From: Phycisphaerales bacterium
Lineage (GTDB): Bacteria; Planctomycetota; Phycisphaerae; Phycisphaerales; UBA1924
Direction: 5' to 3'
Length of the DNA stretch: 64,000 nucleotides
Assembly: GCA_022072615.1 (NCBI GenBank)
Contig: JAJVHS010000006.1
Coordinates: 1-64,000 of the forward strand
The position numbers were made by a program, and so were the translations under genes. Below the pieces are notes generated by a model, which did not search any database, had not been told where the DNA came from, and saw only the letters and a list, made by a program, of their open reading frames with translations. Positions 33,094-41,555 of this stretch are shown here, piece by piece (the stretch's first letter is position 1; each line of letters starts with the position of its first letter).

Positions 33094-33882
33094 ATGAGCG
33101 AAGACTGGATCGCAACACCGGCCGGCGAGTCAAGCGACACGGGCGGCCCGGTGGCGATCATCCCCGCGCGCCTCGGTTCGACGCGGTTTCCCGAGAAGGT
33201 GCTCGCCGCCAGGACGGGCAAGCCGCTCATCCAGCACGTCTACGAGTCGGCCAGCCGGTCCCGCCTCGCACGCCGGGTGGTCGTGGCCTGCGATCACGAG
33301 CGCGTCCTCGAGGCGGTGAAGGCGTTCGGCGGCGACGCCGTCCTGACGGACCCCGGGCATCCCAACGGGACGTCGCGGCTGGCCGAAGCCGCCGCGATTC
33401 TCGGACTGGCGGATGACACCATCGTGGTGAACGTCCAGGGAGACGAGCCGGAGATCGAGGGCGGGCTGATCGATGCCGTCGTCGACTCGCTCGAGCGCTC
33501 CGGAGCGGAAGTCTCGACCGCCGCCGCGCCGCTGGTGGGCGGAGAGGATGCCCGCAATCCCAACGTCGTGAAGGTGGTCCTCCGGGCCGACGGCACGGCC
33601 CTGTACTTCTCGCGGTCGCTGGTGCCCTACCCCCGGGCGGAATCGCCCACGGCGCTGCCGCTGCGTCACGTGGGCATCTACGGCTACCGGGTGAAGTTCC
33701 TGGGTGAGTACGCTCGCCTGGCGCCGACGCCCCTGGAGACGACGGAGATGCTCGAGCAGCTCCGCGTGCTCGAGCACGGGTACCGGATCAGCGTGGCGAT
33801 CTACCCGGCGCGGGCGGTGGGGATCGATACCCCGGAGCAGTACGAGTCGTTCGTCGAGCGATGGAGGACAGGGCTCGGGTGA
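33094..33882 (+). CDS. kdsB: 3-deoxy-manno-octulosonate cytidylyltransferase
   Basis: Activates Kdo with CTP to CMP-Kdo for lipid A-Kdo synthesis, so the organism should make a Kdo-containing LPS. The nucleotide loop VAIIPARLGSTRFPEKVLA (about 20-38), VVNVQGDEPEI with the metal Asp, and the sugar-site stretch LPLRHVGIYGYRVKFLGEY are typical. The C-terminal ETTEMLEQLRVLEHGYRISV and GIDTPEQYE complete the fold. Compared with E. coli (248 residues) it has a 15-residue disordered N-terminal extension. It lies 60 bp after the TPR gene and 136 bp before the ABC pair. Confidence 0.95.
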   Translation: MSEDWIATPAGESSDTGGPVAIIPARLGSTRFPEKVLAARTGKPLIQHVYESASRSRLARRVVVACDHERVLEAVKAFGGDAVLTDPGHPNGTSRLAEAAAILGLADDTIVVNVQGDEPEIEGGLIDAVVDSLERSGAEVSTAAAPLVGGEDARNPNVVKVVLRADGTALYFSRSLVPYPRAESPTALPLRHVGIYGYRVKFLGEYARLAPTPLETTEMLEQLRVLEHGYRISVAIYPARAVGIDTPEQYESFVERWRTGLG

Positions 33883-34018
33883 AATACCGGACACCTCTTT
33901 CCCAAGCGAGTAAGTGCCGGTCGCGGTGAACGATCTGCGGGGGCGAGAGGTCGCAACGGAACGTGTCGGTTTTTCTTTTTCCCGTCGTGCACAAGGCCAC
34001 GGGTCTGCGGGGAGCACA

Positions 34019-35014
34019 TTGACCAGCGCGGCAATCGATCTTTCGCATGTCTCCAAGACGTACGGCCGCAAGGTGCGGGCGCTGCGCGACATTGCCATGC
34101 ACGTCGCCAGGGGTGAGATCTTCGGCCTGCTTGGCCCCAACGGCGCAGGCAAGAGCACGCTCGTCAAGATCCTCATGACCGTCATCCGGCCGTCACGGGC
34201 CGACGGGACCATGCTCGGCGGCCGGATCGGGGACAAGTCGGTGCTCCGCCGGGTCGGCTATCTCCCCGAGCACCACCGCTTCCCGGAGTACCTCACCGGG
34301 CGGCAGGTGATCGAGTTCTACGGCGCGATGGCGGAGGTACCCAGGCGTGAGCGGCGGCGCCGATCGGTCGAGTTGCTCGAGCTGGTCGGCATGAAGGAGT
34401 GGGGCGACACCAAGGTCAAGGGGTATTCCAAGGGGATGCGCCAGCGCGTCGGCATCGCCCAGGCGCTGGTGAACGATCCAGAGCTCGTGGTGCTCGACGA
34501 GCCCACCGACGGCGTGGACCCGGTCGGCCGCCGCGACATCCGGGCGATCCTCTCGCGCCTCAGGGAACAGGGCCGGACGGTGTTCCTGAACTCGCACCTG
34601 CTCAGCGAGCTCGAAATGGTCTGCGACCGGGTCGCCATCCTGGTGCAGGGCGTCGTGTCATCGCAGGGGACCATCGACGAACTCACCCGCGAGCAGCAGA
34701 AGTACGTGATCGAGGTCGAAGGTGCCGATCCCGCGATCGTCGACCGCGCGATGCAGAGGGTCGGCGGGGCGCCGCCGGCGAGACGCGAGGGAGACACGAT
34801 CACGGTCTCCACCACGCGACCTGAGGATGTTCAGCCGTACATCGACGCGTTGCGCGAAGCCGGATCGGTGATCCGGGCGGTCCGCCCGGTGAGGCCGTCG
34901 CTCGAGGACCTGTTCATGCAGGCGGTGACCGATCCGACCACGGGCAGGACGCTGGCGCCCGGCGCGGCAAAGGGTGACGTGAGCGAGGTGGTGCGCGGGG
35001 GGGCCGCGGGATGA
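34019..35014 (+). CDS. ABC transporter ATP-binding protein (ABC-2 exporter type)
   Basis: A 331-residue ATPase. Walker A GLLGPNGAGKST, Q-loop in GYLPEHHRFPEYLTGR, signature YSKGMRQRVGIAQAL, Walker B LVVLDEPTDGVDPVGRR and the switch His in LNSHLLSELE are all present. The C-terminal 90 residues are the regulatory extension seen in NodI/CcmA-like exporters. The start is TTG 34019, with GGGGAG five bases upstream; the frame stays open to 33914 but without family similarity. It overlaps the permease (ATGA at 35011-35014). Substrate unknown. Confidence 0.92.
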   Translation: MTSAAIDLSHVSKTYGRKVRALRDIAMHVARGEIFGLLGPNGAGKSTLVKILMTVIRPSRADGTMLGGRIGDKSVLRRVGYLPEHHRFPEYLTGRQVIEFYGAMAEVPRRERRRRSVELLELVGMKEWGDTKVKGYSKGMRQRVGIAQALVNDPELVVLDEPTDGVDPVGRRDIRAILSRLREQGRTVFLNSHLLSELEMVCDRVAILVQGVVSSQGTIDELTREQQKYVIEVEGADPAIVDRAMQRVGGAPPARREGDTITVSTTRPEDVQPYIDALREAGSVIRAVRPVRPSLEDLFMQAVTDPTTGRTLAPGAAKGDVSEVVRGGAAG

Positions 35015-36231
35015 TGACGCAGACCATCGCCCTCCTGGTGGACGCGTACCGCGAGCTGAACGCCAAGCGGCTGTTCTGGGTCGTACTCGTCCTTTCGGGC
35101 ATCCTCGTGGCGTCGATGGCGTGCGTCGGGGTGAACGAGAAGGGCGTGACGGTACTGTGGTGGACGCTCGAGATCCCGCTGTTGAACTCGACGGTCATCA
35201 CCAAGCCGGTGTTCTACAAGTCGTTCCTGTTCATCCCGCTGGGCGTCACCATCTGGCTCTCGTGGGCCGCGACGATCCTGGCGCTGATCTCGACGGCCTC
35301 GATCATCCCGGATTTCATCAGCTCGGGGTCGATCGAGCTGTCCCTGTCGCGGCCGATCGGCCGTCTGCGGCTCTTTCTCACCAAGTACCTCACCGGCCTG
35401 CTGTTCGTCGCGCTCCAGGTCACCGTGTTCAGCCTCGGGGCGTTCCTGGTGATCGGGATCAGGGGCGAATCGTGGGAGCCCAAACTGTTCATCGCGGTCC
35501 CGCTGGTCGTCGCGTTCTTCAGCTACCTGTACTCGTTCTGCGCGTTGATGGGCCTGATCACGCGGTCGACGATCGCCTCGCTGCTGCTGACCGTGCTGCT
35601 GTGGGTCGTCATATTCCTCGTGCACCTGGGTGAAACCGGGATCGTGCTCCGGCTGAAAGAAACCCAGCTGATGCGGATCGAACTCGCTCAGCGAGCGATC
35701 GACGTCGATATCCCCAAGCGGATCGCCGACCAGGAAGAAAAAGCCAAGGAGCCCGCCGCTCCCGCCGTGACCGGCGACGCGGAGAAGGACCGCAAGGCAC
35801 AGGACGAGTTCGAACGGGCCAATCGCCTGGCGGCGCGAGCAAAGGAACGGGCCGACAAGGCCAGGCAGGACCTCGAGTCGATGCGGACCCGGCTCGAGAA
35901 GTTCAAGGAGGACCTGCCGACCTACGAGCAGATCCACTTCTGGTTCTTCACCGCCAAGACGGTGCTCCCCAAGACCTCCGAAACCATCGGCCTCCTCGAG
36001 CGCGAGATGGTGTCGATCTCCGATCTTCAAGGCATGCGGGATGCCCAGGCCGCGAGGATCGAGGTAAGCGAGGAGGACGAGGCCCTCAACATCAACGATG
36101 TGACGGTGGCCGAGCGGATGGACAAGGTCCTACGGGCGCGATCGGTGTGGTGGGTGATCGGAACGTCGCTCGTCTTCGAAGGGATCGTCCTGGGCGCGGC
36201 GGCGTGGATCTTCTGCCGAAGAGATTTCTAG
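35011..36231 (+). CDS. ABC-2 permease with large coiled-coil insertion
   Basis: A 406-residue membrane partner of the preceding ATPase. About five hydrophobic segments lie before residue 215 (LFWVVLVLSGILVASM, GVTIWLSWAATILALIST, GLLFVALQVTVFSLGAF, FSYLYSFCALMGLI, LLLTVLLWVVIFLV) and one at the end (WVIGTSLVFEGIVLGAAAWI). Residues about 215-370 form a highly charged Ala/Lys/Glu/Arg coiled coil (KDRKAQDEFERANRLAARAK and neighbours), unusually long for this family and presumably periplasmic or cytoplasmic depending on topology. It could reach a partner across the envelope. Translationally coupled to the ATPase. Confidence 0.85.
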   Translation: MMTQTIALLVDAYRELNAKRLFWVVLVLSGILVASMACVGVNEKGVTVLWWTLEIPLLNSTVITKPVFYKSFLFIPLGVTIWLSWAATILALISTASIIPDFISSGSIELSLSRPIGRLRLFLTKYLTGLLFVALQVTVFSLGAFLVIGIRGESWEPKLFIAVPLVVAFFSYLYSFCALMGLITRSTIASLLLTVLLWVVIFLVHLGETGIVLRLKETQLMRIELAQRAIDVDIPKRIADQEEKAKEPAAPAVTGDAEKDRKAQDEFERANRLAARAKERADKARQDLESMRTRLEKFKEDLPTYEQIHFWFFTAKTVLPKTSETIGLLEREMVSISDLQGMRDAQAARIEVSEEDEALNINDVTVAERMDKVLRARSVWWVIGTSLVFEGIVLGAAAWIFCRRDF

Positions 36232-36321
36232 CGCCGCGATGCGGCCCGCATCGGGGCGCGTCGCGCGGGGGAGGCGGCTCCTCCCTGACAGTCCGCGGAC
36301 CGTGGGATTGCGTGCCCGCGG

Positions 36322-37152
36322 TTACAGGCGCGAGAGTTCGCGGCCACGGTCGCGAGCGGCGGTGATCGCCGCGTTCAGCGCTTCAATCACGCCGCGATCG
36401 GTGAGGACCGAGATCGCCGCCGCCGTCGTGCCGCCCTTGCTGGTGACCGCGGCTCGGAGCGACTCGGGCCGGTCCGTAGACCGCGCGAGCAGTTCCGCGG
36501 CGCCCTGGAGCGTCTGCCGCGTGATCGCCAGCGACGTCGCGGCGTCAAAGCCGACTTCGACTCCGGCCCGCGTCATCGCCTCGGCGAGCAGAAAGAGGTA
36601 TGCCGGCCCCGACCCGGCCAGCGCCGTGAACGCGTCCATGAGCGACTCGTCGACCGGCACGACAAGCGGCCCGACGGCCGTGAAGAGGTCGTGCGCGAGA
36701 CGGACGTCCTGCTCGGTGGCGCCGGCGCCGGGCGCAAGCGCGGTGGCCCCCAGGCCGATACTCGCGGGGAGGTTCGGCATCGCCCGGATGAGCCGTGGGC
36801 AACCGGGGAATGCGGCGGCCAGCCGCTCAAGCGTGGTTCCGGCGAGGATCGAGATCACCAGCGGGCGGTGTTGAACCAGCGGCGCCGCCTCGCGGGCGAC
36901 ATCACCGAGCATCTGGGGCTTCACCGCGAGCAGAACGGCCATGGATCCCGTGCCATCGCATGACAGGTCTTCGATCGCCGGCGCCGCCGAAGGGAACACG
37001 CGAAGGCCAAGCCGGGCCAGCGCGACGTGCTTGGCGCCGTCCGGCTCGACGACGCGTGCGCCGTCGAACAGCGCAAGTCCTGCCCGGGCCGCGCCGGACA
37101 CGATCGCGGTCGCCATGTTGCCGCCGCCGAAGATGAGAAACGAGGTACTCAT
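36322..37152 (-). CDS. proC: Pyrroline-5-carboxylate reductase
   Basis: Final step of proline synthesis, NAD(P)H-dependent. The Rossmann motif FLIFGGGNMATAIVSG opens the protein, followed by LLAVKPQ, and the C-terminal dimer domain shows the family signature around ALAGSGPAYLFLLAEAMTRA and SKGGTTAAAISVL. 276 residues, as usual. It follows the DUF2959 lipoprotein gene by 37 bp on the same strand. Nothing unusual. Confidence 0.95.
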   Translation of the reverse strand: MSTSFLIFGGGNMATAIVSGAARAGLALFDGARVVEPDGAKHVALARLGLRVFPSAAPAIEDLSCDGTGSMAVLLAVKPQMLGDVAREAAPLVQHRPLVISILAGTTLERLAAAFPGCPRLIRAMPNLPASIGLGATALAPGAGATEQDVRLAHDLFTAVGPLVVPVDESLMDAFTALAGSGPAYLFLLAEAMTRAGVEVGFDAATSLAITRQTLQGAAELLARSTDRPESLRAAVTSKGGTTAAAISVLTDRGVIEALNAAITAARDRGRELSRL

Positions 37153-37189
37153 GGCTCCAGTACGCCCGCCAGGACGAGCACCAGCCGCC

Positions 37190-37864
37190 TCAGCTTGACT
37201 GCATCTGCTTGATGAAGGCGTCGGCCTCGTCGATGGCGGCCTGCATTTCGGCGATGAGCGCCGAAACGTCGGACTCGACCTGCGTCGCCGTGCCCTGCAG
37301 AGAGGAAATGGCCCGGGCGTTCAGGTTGTGCTTCAGGAAGAGCACCTGGTCCTTGAACTTGGCCAGCACCGGGTCCATCTTGGCGGAAGCGGCCTTCATG
37401 GCGCCGAGCAGCTTCTCGTACTGGTCGCGGGTGTCCTTGAGCTGCTTCTCGCTGACGGCCCGGATCGACTGGTCGCTGTACTGGCCCAGCTCCGCGTTCC
37501 ATTCCTTGAAGAGCGCTTCGGCGACGTTCTCGACGTCGGCGATGCGGTCGCGGACCTGCTGGGCCTGGGTTTCGCTGTCCTCGTAGGAGTCCTTGAGCTT
37601 GGCGTAGCGGTCCTCGAGCTCCTTGGTCGACGGGCTGCCGCCGACGCCCGTGACCGCAAGAAACTCCGCCAGCGCGGATTCGAACTGCTTCTTGGCCTCG
37701 ACCTGCTCGTCCCTGGCGTCGCCGACCCTGTCGACGAGCTGCTCGCGCTTGGCGTAGCCGAAGGCCTCCCGCACGGCGATGCCCGTCGAGGCACAGCCGG
37801 ACAGCGTGGCCGGGCACAGCGAGGCCGCGAGCACGAGAGCGACGGTCAGACGAGCGGTTGTCAT
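37190..37864 (-). CDS. DUF2959-family lipoprotein
   Basis: A 224-residue envelope lipoprotein: signal peptide with lipobox LSGC (Cys near 24). The mature part starts AFGYAKREQLVDRVGDARDE and continues as a long Lys/Glu/Gln-rich helical hairpin, the hallmark of DUF2959 (family otherwise uncharacterised). FESALAEFLAVTGVGG and QVLFLKHNLNARAI match the two conserved stretches of the family. The protein is probably anchored in the outer membrane or periplasmic side and oligomeric through coiled coils. First gene of the small operon with proC. Confidence 0.85.
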   Translation of the reverse strand: MTTARLTVALVLAASLCPATLSGCASTGIAVREAFGYAKREQLVDRVGDARDEQVEAKKQFESALAEFLAVTGVGGSPSTKELEDRYAKLKDSYEDSETQAQQVRDRIADVENVAEALFKEWNAELGQYSDQSIRAVSEKQLKDTRDQYEKLLGAMKAASAKMDPVLAKFKDQVLFLKHNLNARAISSLQGTATQVESDVSALIAEMQAAIDEADAFIKQMQSS

Positions 37865-38015
37865 GGGTCTTCACCTCGGGAGCGCAGTGTACGACGCGGT
37901 CCTGAGCGACGCGGGAGCACCCTGCGAAACCGGCCGAATCGATCTACGATGAATCGGTGGGAGCCACGGGGCTGCAGCGAGCTGGCGGGACGCGCTCCCG
38001 CCCGGAGGTAGAACG

Positions 38016-39110
38016 ATGGGGATTTTCGATGCACTTCGCGGCGAGCTGATCGACATCATCGAGTGGCTCGATTCGACCAACGACACGCTGGTGTGGCGGT
38101 ACCCGCGGCACGACAACGAGATCAAGAACGGCGCCAAGCTGATCGTGCGCGAGGGGCAGGCGGCGGTGTTCGTGAACGAGGGCCAGGTTGGCGACGTCTT
38201 CGAGTTCCCGGGGACCTTCACCCTCACCACCCAGAACCTGCCCATCCTGGCAAAGCTCAAGGGCTGGAAGTACGGGTTCGAGAGCCCCTTCAAGGCCGAG
38301 GTGTACTTCGTCAGCACACGCCGGTTCACGGACCTCAAGTGGGGGACGAAGAACCCGGTGATGCTCCGCGACCCCGAGTTCGGGCCGGTCCGCCTGCGGG
38401 CCTTCGGAACCTACGTGCTCAAGGTGGCCAAGCCCGTCGACCTGATCCGGGCCGCGGTGGGGACCGACGCGCGGTTCTCCACTGATGAGATCGCCGACCA
38501 GCTCCGCAACATGATCGTGTCGCAGTTCGCCGAGTCAATCGGCGAGAGCAAGGTCGCCGCGCTGGACCTTGCGGCGAACTACGGGACGATCGCCGGGCAC
38601 CTGCTCGGCAAGATCAAGCCCGAAGTCGAGCACTACGGCCTCGATATCCCATCCCTGCTCATCGAGAACATCTCGCTGCCGCCGGAAGTCGAGCAGGTGC
38701 TCGACAAGCGGACAAGCATGGGCGTGGTGGGGGACATGAACCGCTTCACGCAGTTCCAGGCGGCCAACGCCATCGGTGACGCGGCCCGCAACCCCGGCGG
38801 CGCGGCCGGTGCGGGCGTCGGCGTCGGCGCCGGCATGGCGATGGGCCAGGCGATGGTGGGCGCCATGAGCAACGCGATGAACGCCCCGCCCCCGATGCCG
38901 CAGGCGCCCGCGGCCTACTTCATCGGTGTCGGAGGTCAGCAGCAGGGGCCTTTCGACCTCAACGCGCTCCAGGCCAAGGCTCGCAGCGGAGAGCTGACGG
39001 CGGCCACGCTGGTGTGGACGCAGGGGATGGCCGCGTGGACGCCCGCCGGGCAGGTGCCCGCGGTCGCGGGTCTCTTCGGCGGATCAGAGCCCCCGCCCTT
39101 ACCGCGATGA
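38016..39110 (+). CDS. SPFH-domain protein with C-terminal GYF_2 domain (YdjI-like)
   Basis: A 364-residue cytoplasmic protein. Residues 1-230 match the 'virion core'/YdjI SPFH-type family: the start MGIFDALRGELIDIIEW, VWRYPRHDNEIKNGAKLIVR, EGQAAVFVNEGQ and the conserved FAESIGESKVAALDLAANY. A Gly/Ala/Met-rich linker (240-295) leads to a GYF_2 module (YFIGVGGQQQGPFDLNALQA, LVWTQGMAAWTPAGQVP). In Bacillus subtilis YdjI is encoded with PspA-like YdjF and zinc-ribbon YdjG and takes part in an envelope-stress assembly. Here the zinc-ribbon partner follows 105 bp later and no PspA is present. The ribosome site GGAGG is strong. Confidence 0.85.
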   Translation: MGIFDALRGELIDIIEWLDSTNDTLVWRYPRHDNEIKNGAKLIVREGQAAVFVNEGQVGDVFEFPGTFTLTTQNLPILAKLKGWKYGFESPFKAEVYFVSTRRFTDLKWGTKNPVMLRDPEFGPVRLRAFGTYVLKVAKPVDLIRAAVGTDARFSTDEIADQLRNMIVSQFAESIGESKVAALDLAANYGTIAGHLLGKIKPEVEHYGLDIPSLLIENISLPPEVEQVLDKRTSMGVVGDMNRFTQFQAANAIGDAARNPGGAAGAGVGVGAGMAMGQAMVGAMSNAMNAPPPMPQAPAAYFIGVGGQQQGPFDLNALQAKARSGELTAATLVWTQGMAAWTPAGQVPAVAGLFGGSEPPPLPR

Positions 39111-39215
39111 TCCGCGGGCAGGCGGCGGTGTGCGCTCGAAGAAACGGGACACGGGCGCCGGTTCGCGCGGTCGCACCGGTGCGGCGGCACAGGGTGACCA
39201 GGGGGACGGGCTTCG

Positions 39216-40331
39216 ATGAGCGAGGGTGAAGAAGCAAGTCTGGAAACGATGGAGGGGACGCGGTTCCCGTGCGCCAAGTGCGGCGCGAAGCTGGAATTCA
39301 AGCCCGGCTCCGAGTCGATGGCGTGCCCCTTCTGCGGCCACGAGAACGCCATCGCGGGATCGACCGAGATCGTGGAGGAACTCGATTTCGAGTCGGCGCT
39401 GTCGGACCTGGAATCGTCGGCGGATCTCGCCGAGCACGAGGTCGTCAAGTGCGACGCGTGCGCCGCGGAGATCGACCGCCCGGCCAACGTCACCTCGATG
39501 TCGTGCCCGTATTGCAGCAGCAACATCGTGCTGCAGTCGCGGACAAGGCGGCTGATCAAGCCGCGTTCCCTGCTGCCGTTCGTGATCGAGCGCCGCGCCG
39601 CGGCCGATCGCGTCCGGGGGTGGATCAAGTCGCTGTGGTTTGCCCCAACCGCCATCCGGCGATTCGCGGACATCGAGGGCGTCATCAAGGGCATCTATTA
39701 CCCGGCGTGGACGTACGACTGCCGGACCGTGACCGACTACACGGGGTTCCGCGGCGACGCGTACTACGTGACGGTGCCCTACACGACGGTCGTCAACGGC
39801 AAGACTGTCCACCGGACTCGGCAGGAGCGGCGGATCCGATGGCGGCCGGCGTGGGGGACGGTCAAGAACCGGTTCGATGACGTGCTCGTTCTCGCGAGCA
39901 GGTCGCTGCCGGATGACTTTGCACGCAGCCTCGAGCCGTGGGACTTGAAGGCGCTGGCCCCATACCAGGACCAGTACCTGTCGGGGTTCCTGGCCGAGAG
40001 CTACCAGGTAGACCTGTCGCAGGGGTTTGACCTGGCCAAGGGGCTGATGGCCCCGGTGATCGATTCCACCATCCGAGCCGATATCGGCGGCGATGAGCAG
40101 CGGATCACCTCCCGCCGCGTCAAGTACTTCGACATCACCTTCAAGCACATCCTGCTCCCGATCTGGATCGGCGCCTACCGCTTCCGCGAACGCGTGTTCC
40201 GCGTGCTCATCAACGCGCGCACCGGCGAGGTGCAGGGTGAACGCCCGTGGAGCTGGATCAAGATCACGCTCGCGGTGCTGGCGGCGCTGGCCCTGATCGG
40301 CGTGGTGATACTGGTGGCAAAGAACAAGTGA
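39216..40331 (+). CDS. Zinc-ribbon membrane protein, partner of the SPFH protein (YdjG-like)
   Basis: A 371-residue protein with two N-terminal zinc ribbons: FPCAKCGAKLEF...MACPFCGHEN (18-45) and VVKCDACAAEI...MSCPYCSSNIV (76-107). A long globular part follows (FADIEGVIKGIYYPAWTYDC, RRIRWRPAWGTV), and a single membrane helix (LAVLAALALIGVVILVA) ends the chain. Homologues are often misnamed as helicase-like because of the ribbons; there is no helicase motif. The tail-anchored layout fits a membrane recruiter for the SPFH protein encoded upstream. Role in envelope stress is by analogy with Bacillus YdjG. Confidence 0.8.
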   Translation: MSEGEEASLETMEGTRFPCAKCGAKLEFKPGSESMACPFCGHENAIAGSTEIVEELDFESALSDLESSADLAEHEVVKCDACAAEIDRPANVTSMSCPYCSSNIVLQSRTRRLIKPRSLLPFVIERRAAADRVRGWIKSLWFAPTAIRRFADIEGVIKGIYYPAWTYDCRTVTDYTGFRGDAYYVTVPYTTVVNGKTVHRTRQERRIRWRPAWGTVKNRFDDVLVLASRSLPDDFARSLEPWDLKALAPYQDQYLSGFLAESYQVDLSQGFDLAKGLMAPVIDSTIRADIGGDEQRITSRRVKYFDITFKHILLPIWIGAYRFRERVFRVLINARTGEVQGERPWSWIKITLAVLAALALIGVVILVAKNK

Positions 40332-40411
40332 CGAGCGAACGGCGGCGGGAGGCGCATTCAGGAAGTCCGCGAGCGTGTCAATTCCTTCCCGGGGTTCCTA
40401 ACATCCGCACC

Positions 40412-41449
40412 GTGTCGTCGCTCGAACGAAAATCCGGCACGGGAGCAGCCTCCATCCGAGATGTCGCCGCGGCGGCGGACGTGTCGATCGCGACCGTCAG
40501 CCGCGTCGTGAACAACCTTCCGGGTGTGGCCCCTGAAACCGCAGCGAGGGTCCGGCGAGCCGTTGAAAGGCTCGGATACGCCCCGAATCCGCTCGCGCGG
40601 GTGCTCGGTTCGGGAGAAACTCGGGTCATCGGCCTGGCCCTGCCCCGCTTCCACGGTGAGTTCATGTCGTGGCTGCTGCACGGCGCGGACGAAGAAGCCA
40701 CGCGGCTGGGGTACCACCTGCTGGTGACCACCGTGACGCGCGACGCGACCGGCGATCACCGCCGGCAGGTGGTGGGCTCCAAGCTGATTGACGCCATGCT
40801 CGTGGTCATCACGGAAGCCACCGACCCGCTGATCGAATTGGTGGCCCAGACGTCGCTCCCGACGGTGGTGCTCGATACCGATCTGAGCGCCCGCGGCCTC
40901 GACAGCGTGGTCCTCGACAACAACAAGGGCACCCGCGAGGCGGTCGAGCACCTGCTCCGCTGGGTCGATCCCGCGAACCTGTGGTTCGTCGGCGGGCCCA
41001 GAGGCAACAGCGACACGCTGGCCCGGGCCGACGCGTTCACCGCGGCGCTGGCCGAGCGGGGCCACACGATCGATCCCGAGCAGATCTCGATGGGCGAATA
41101 CTCGGTCGACTGGGGAAAGGAATGGGCCGCCCGGATGTCCGCACGCGGCATGCTCGGCGGCGGGGTGATCGCCGCCAACGACAAGATCGCCTGCGGCATC
41201 ATGCGGGTGGCCGAAGAAAAGCGCGTGTGGGTGCCCGACCAGCTCCGCGTGGTCGGTTTCAACGACTCCGAGCTGTCGCGGGTCATCCGCCCGCGGCTGT
41301 CCACGGTGGCGCTGCCGATGCAGGAGATGGGCGCGACCGCGGTCCGGATGCTCGTCCAGCGGATCGACAACAAGGAAGGCCCCGGGCGGTGCGTCGAGCT
41401 TCCCACGCGGCTGGTGATCCGCGAGAGCAGCACGGCGATGAACTTCTGA
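40412..41449 (+). CDS. LacI-family transcriptional regulator
   Basis: A 345-residue repressor-type regulator. The helix-turn-helix and hinge are clear: ASIRDVAAAADVSIATVSRV, then VNNLPGVAPETAARVRRAVE and LGYAPNPLAR. The periplasmic-binding-like core carries IGLALPRFHGEFMSWLLHGA, VVLDNNKGTREAVEHLL, GGVIAANDKIACGIMRVAEE and LRVVGFNDSEL. No ATG is suitable; GTG 40412 is chosen, 17 residues before the HTH. It lies 81 bp after the zinc-ribbon gene without sugar-utilisation genes nearby, so the ligand and targets are unknown. No obvious LacI operator palindrome was found before its own start. Confidence 0.92.
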   Translation: MSSLERKSGTGAASIRDVAAAADVSIATVSRVVNNLPGVAPETAARVRRAVERLGYAPNPLARVLGSGETRVIGLALPRFHGEFMSWLLHGADEEATRLGYHLLVTTVTRDATGDHRRQVVGSKLIDAMLVVITEATDPLIELVAQTSLPTVVLDTDLSARGLDSVVLDNNKGTREAVEHLLRWVDPANLWFVGGPRGNSDTLARADAFTAALAERGHTIDPEQISMGEYSVDWGKEWAARMSARGMLGGGVIAANDKIACGIMRVAEEKRVWVPDQLRVVGFNDSELSRVIRPRLSTVALPMQEMGATAVRMLVQRIDNKEGPGRCVELPTRLVIRESSTAMNF

Positions 41450-41555
41450 AGGCGGGACCGGCGAACAGAAGCCTGCGGCAAGCCCCCGCCCGGTCCGGAT
41501 CGGGCGCGGGCCACGGGCGGCACGGGGCAGGCGGGGGTGGTATTCTCTGGTCCCC

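Noticed and set aside
33914-34018. N-terminal extension of the ABC ATPase to ATG 33914
   Set aside because: The added 35 residues show no family similarity and TTG 34019 has a proper ribosome site.
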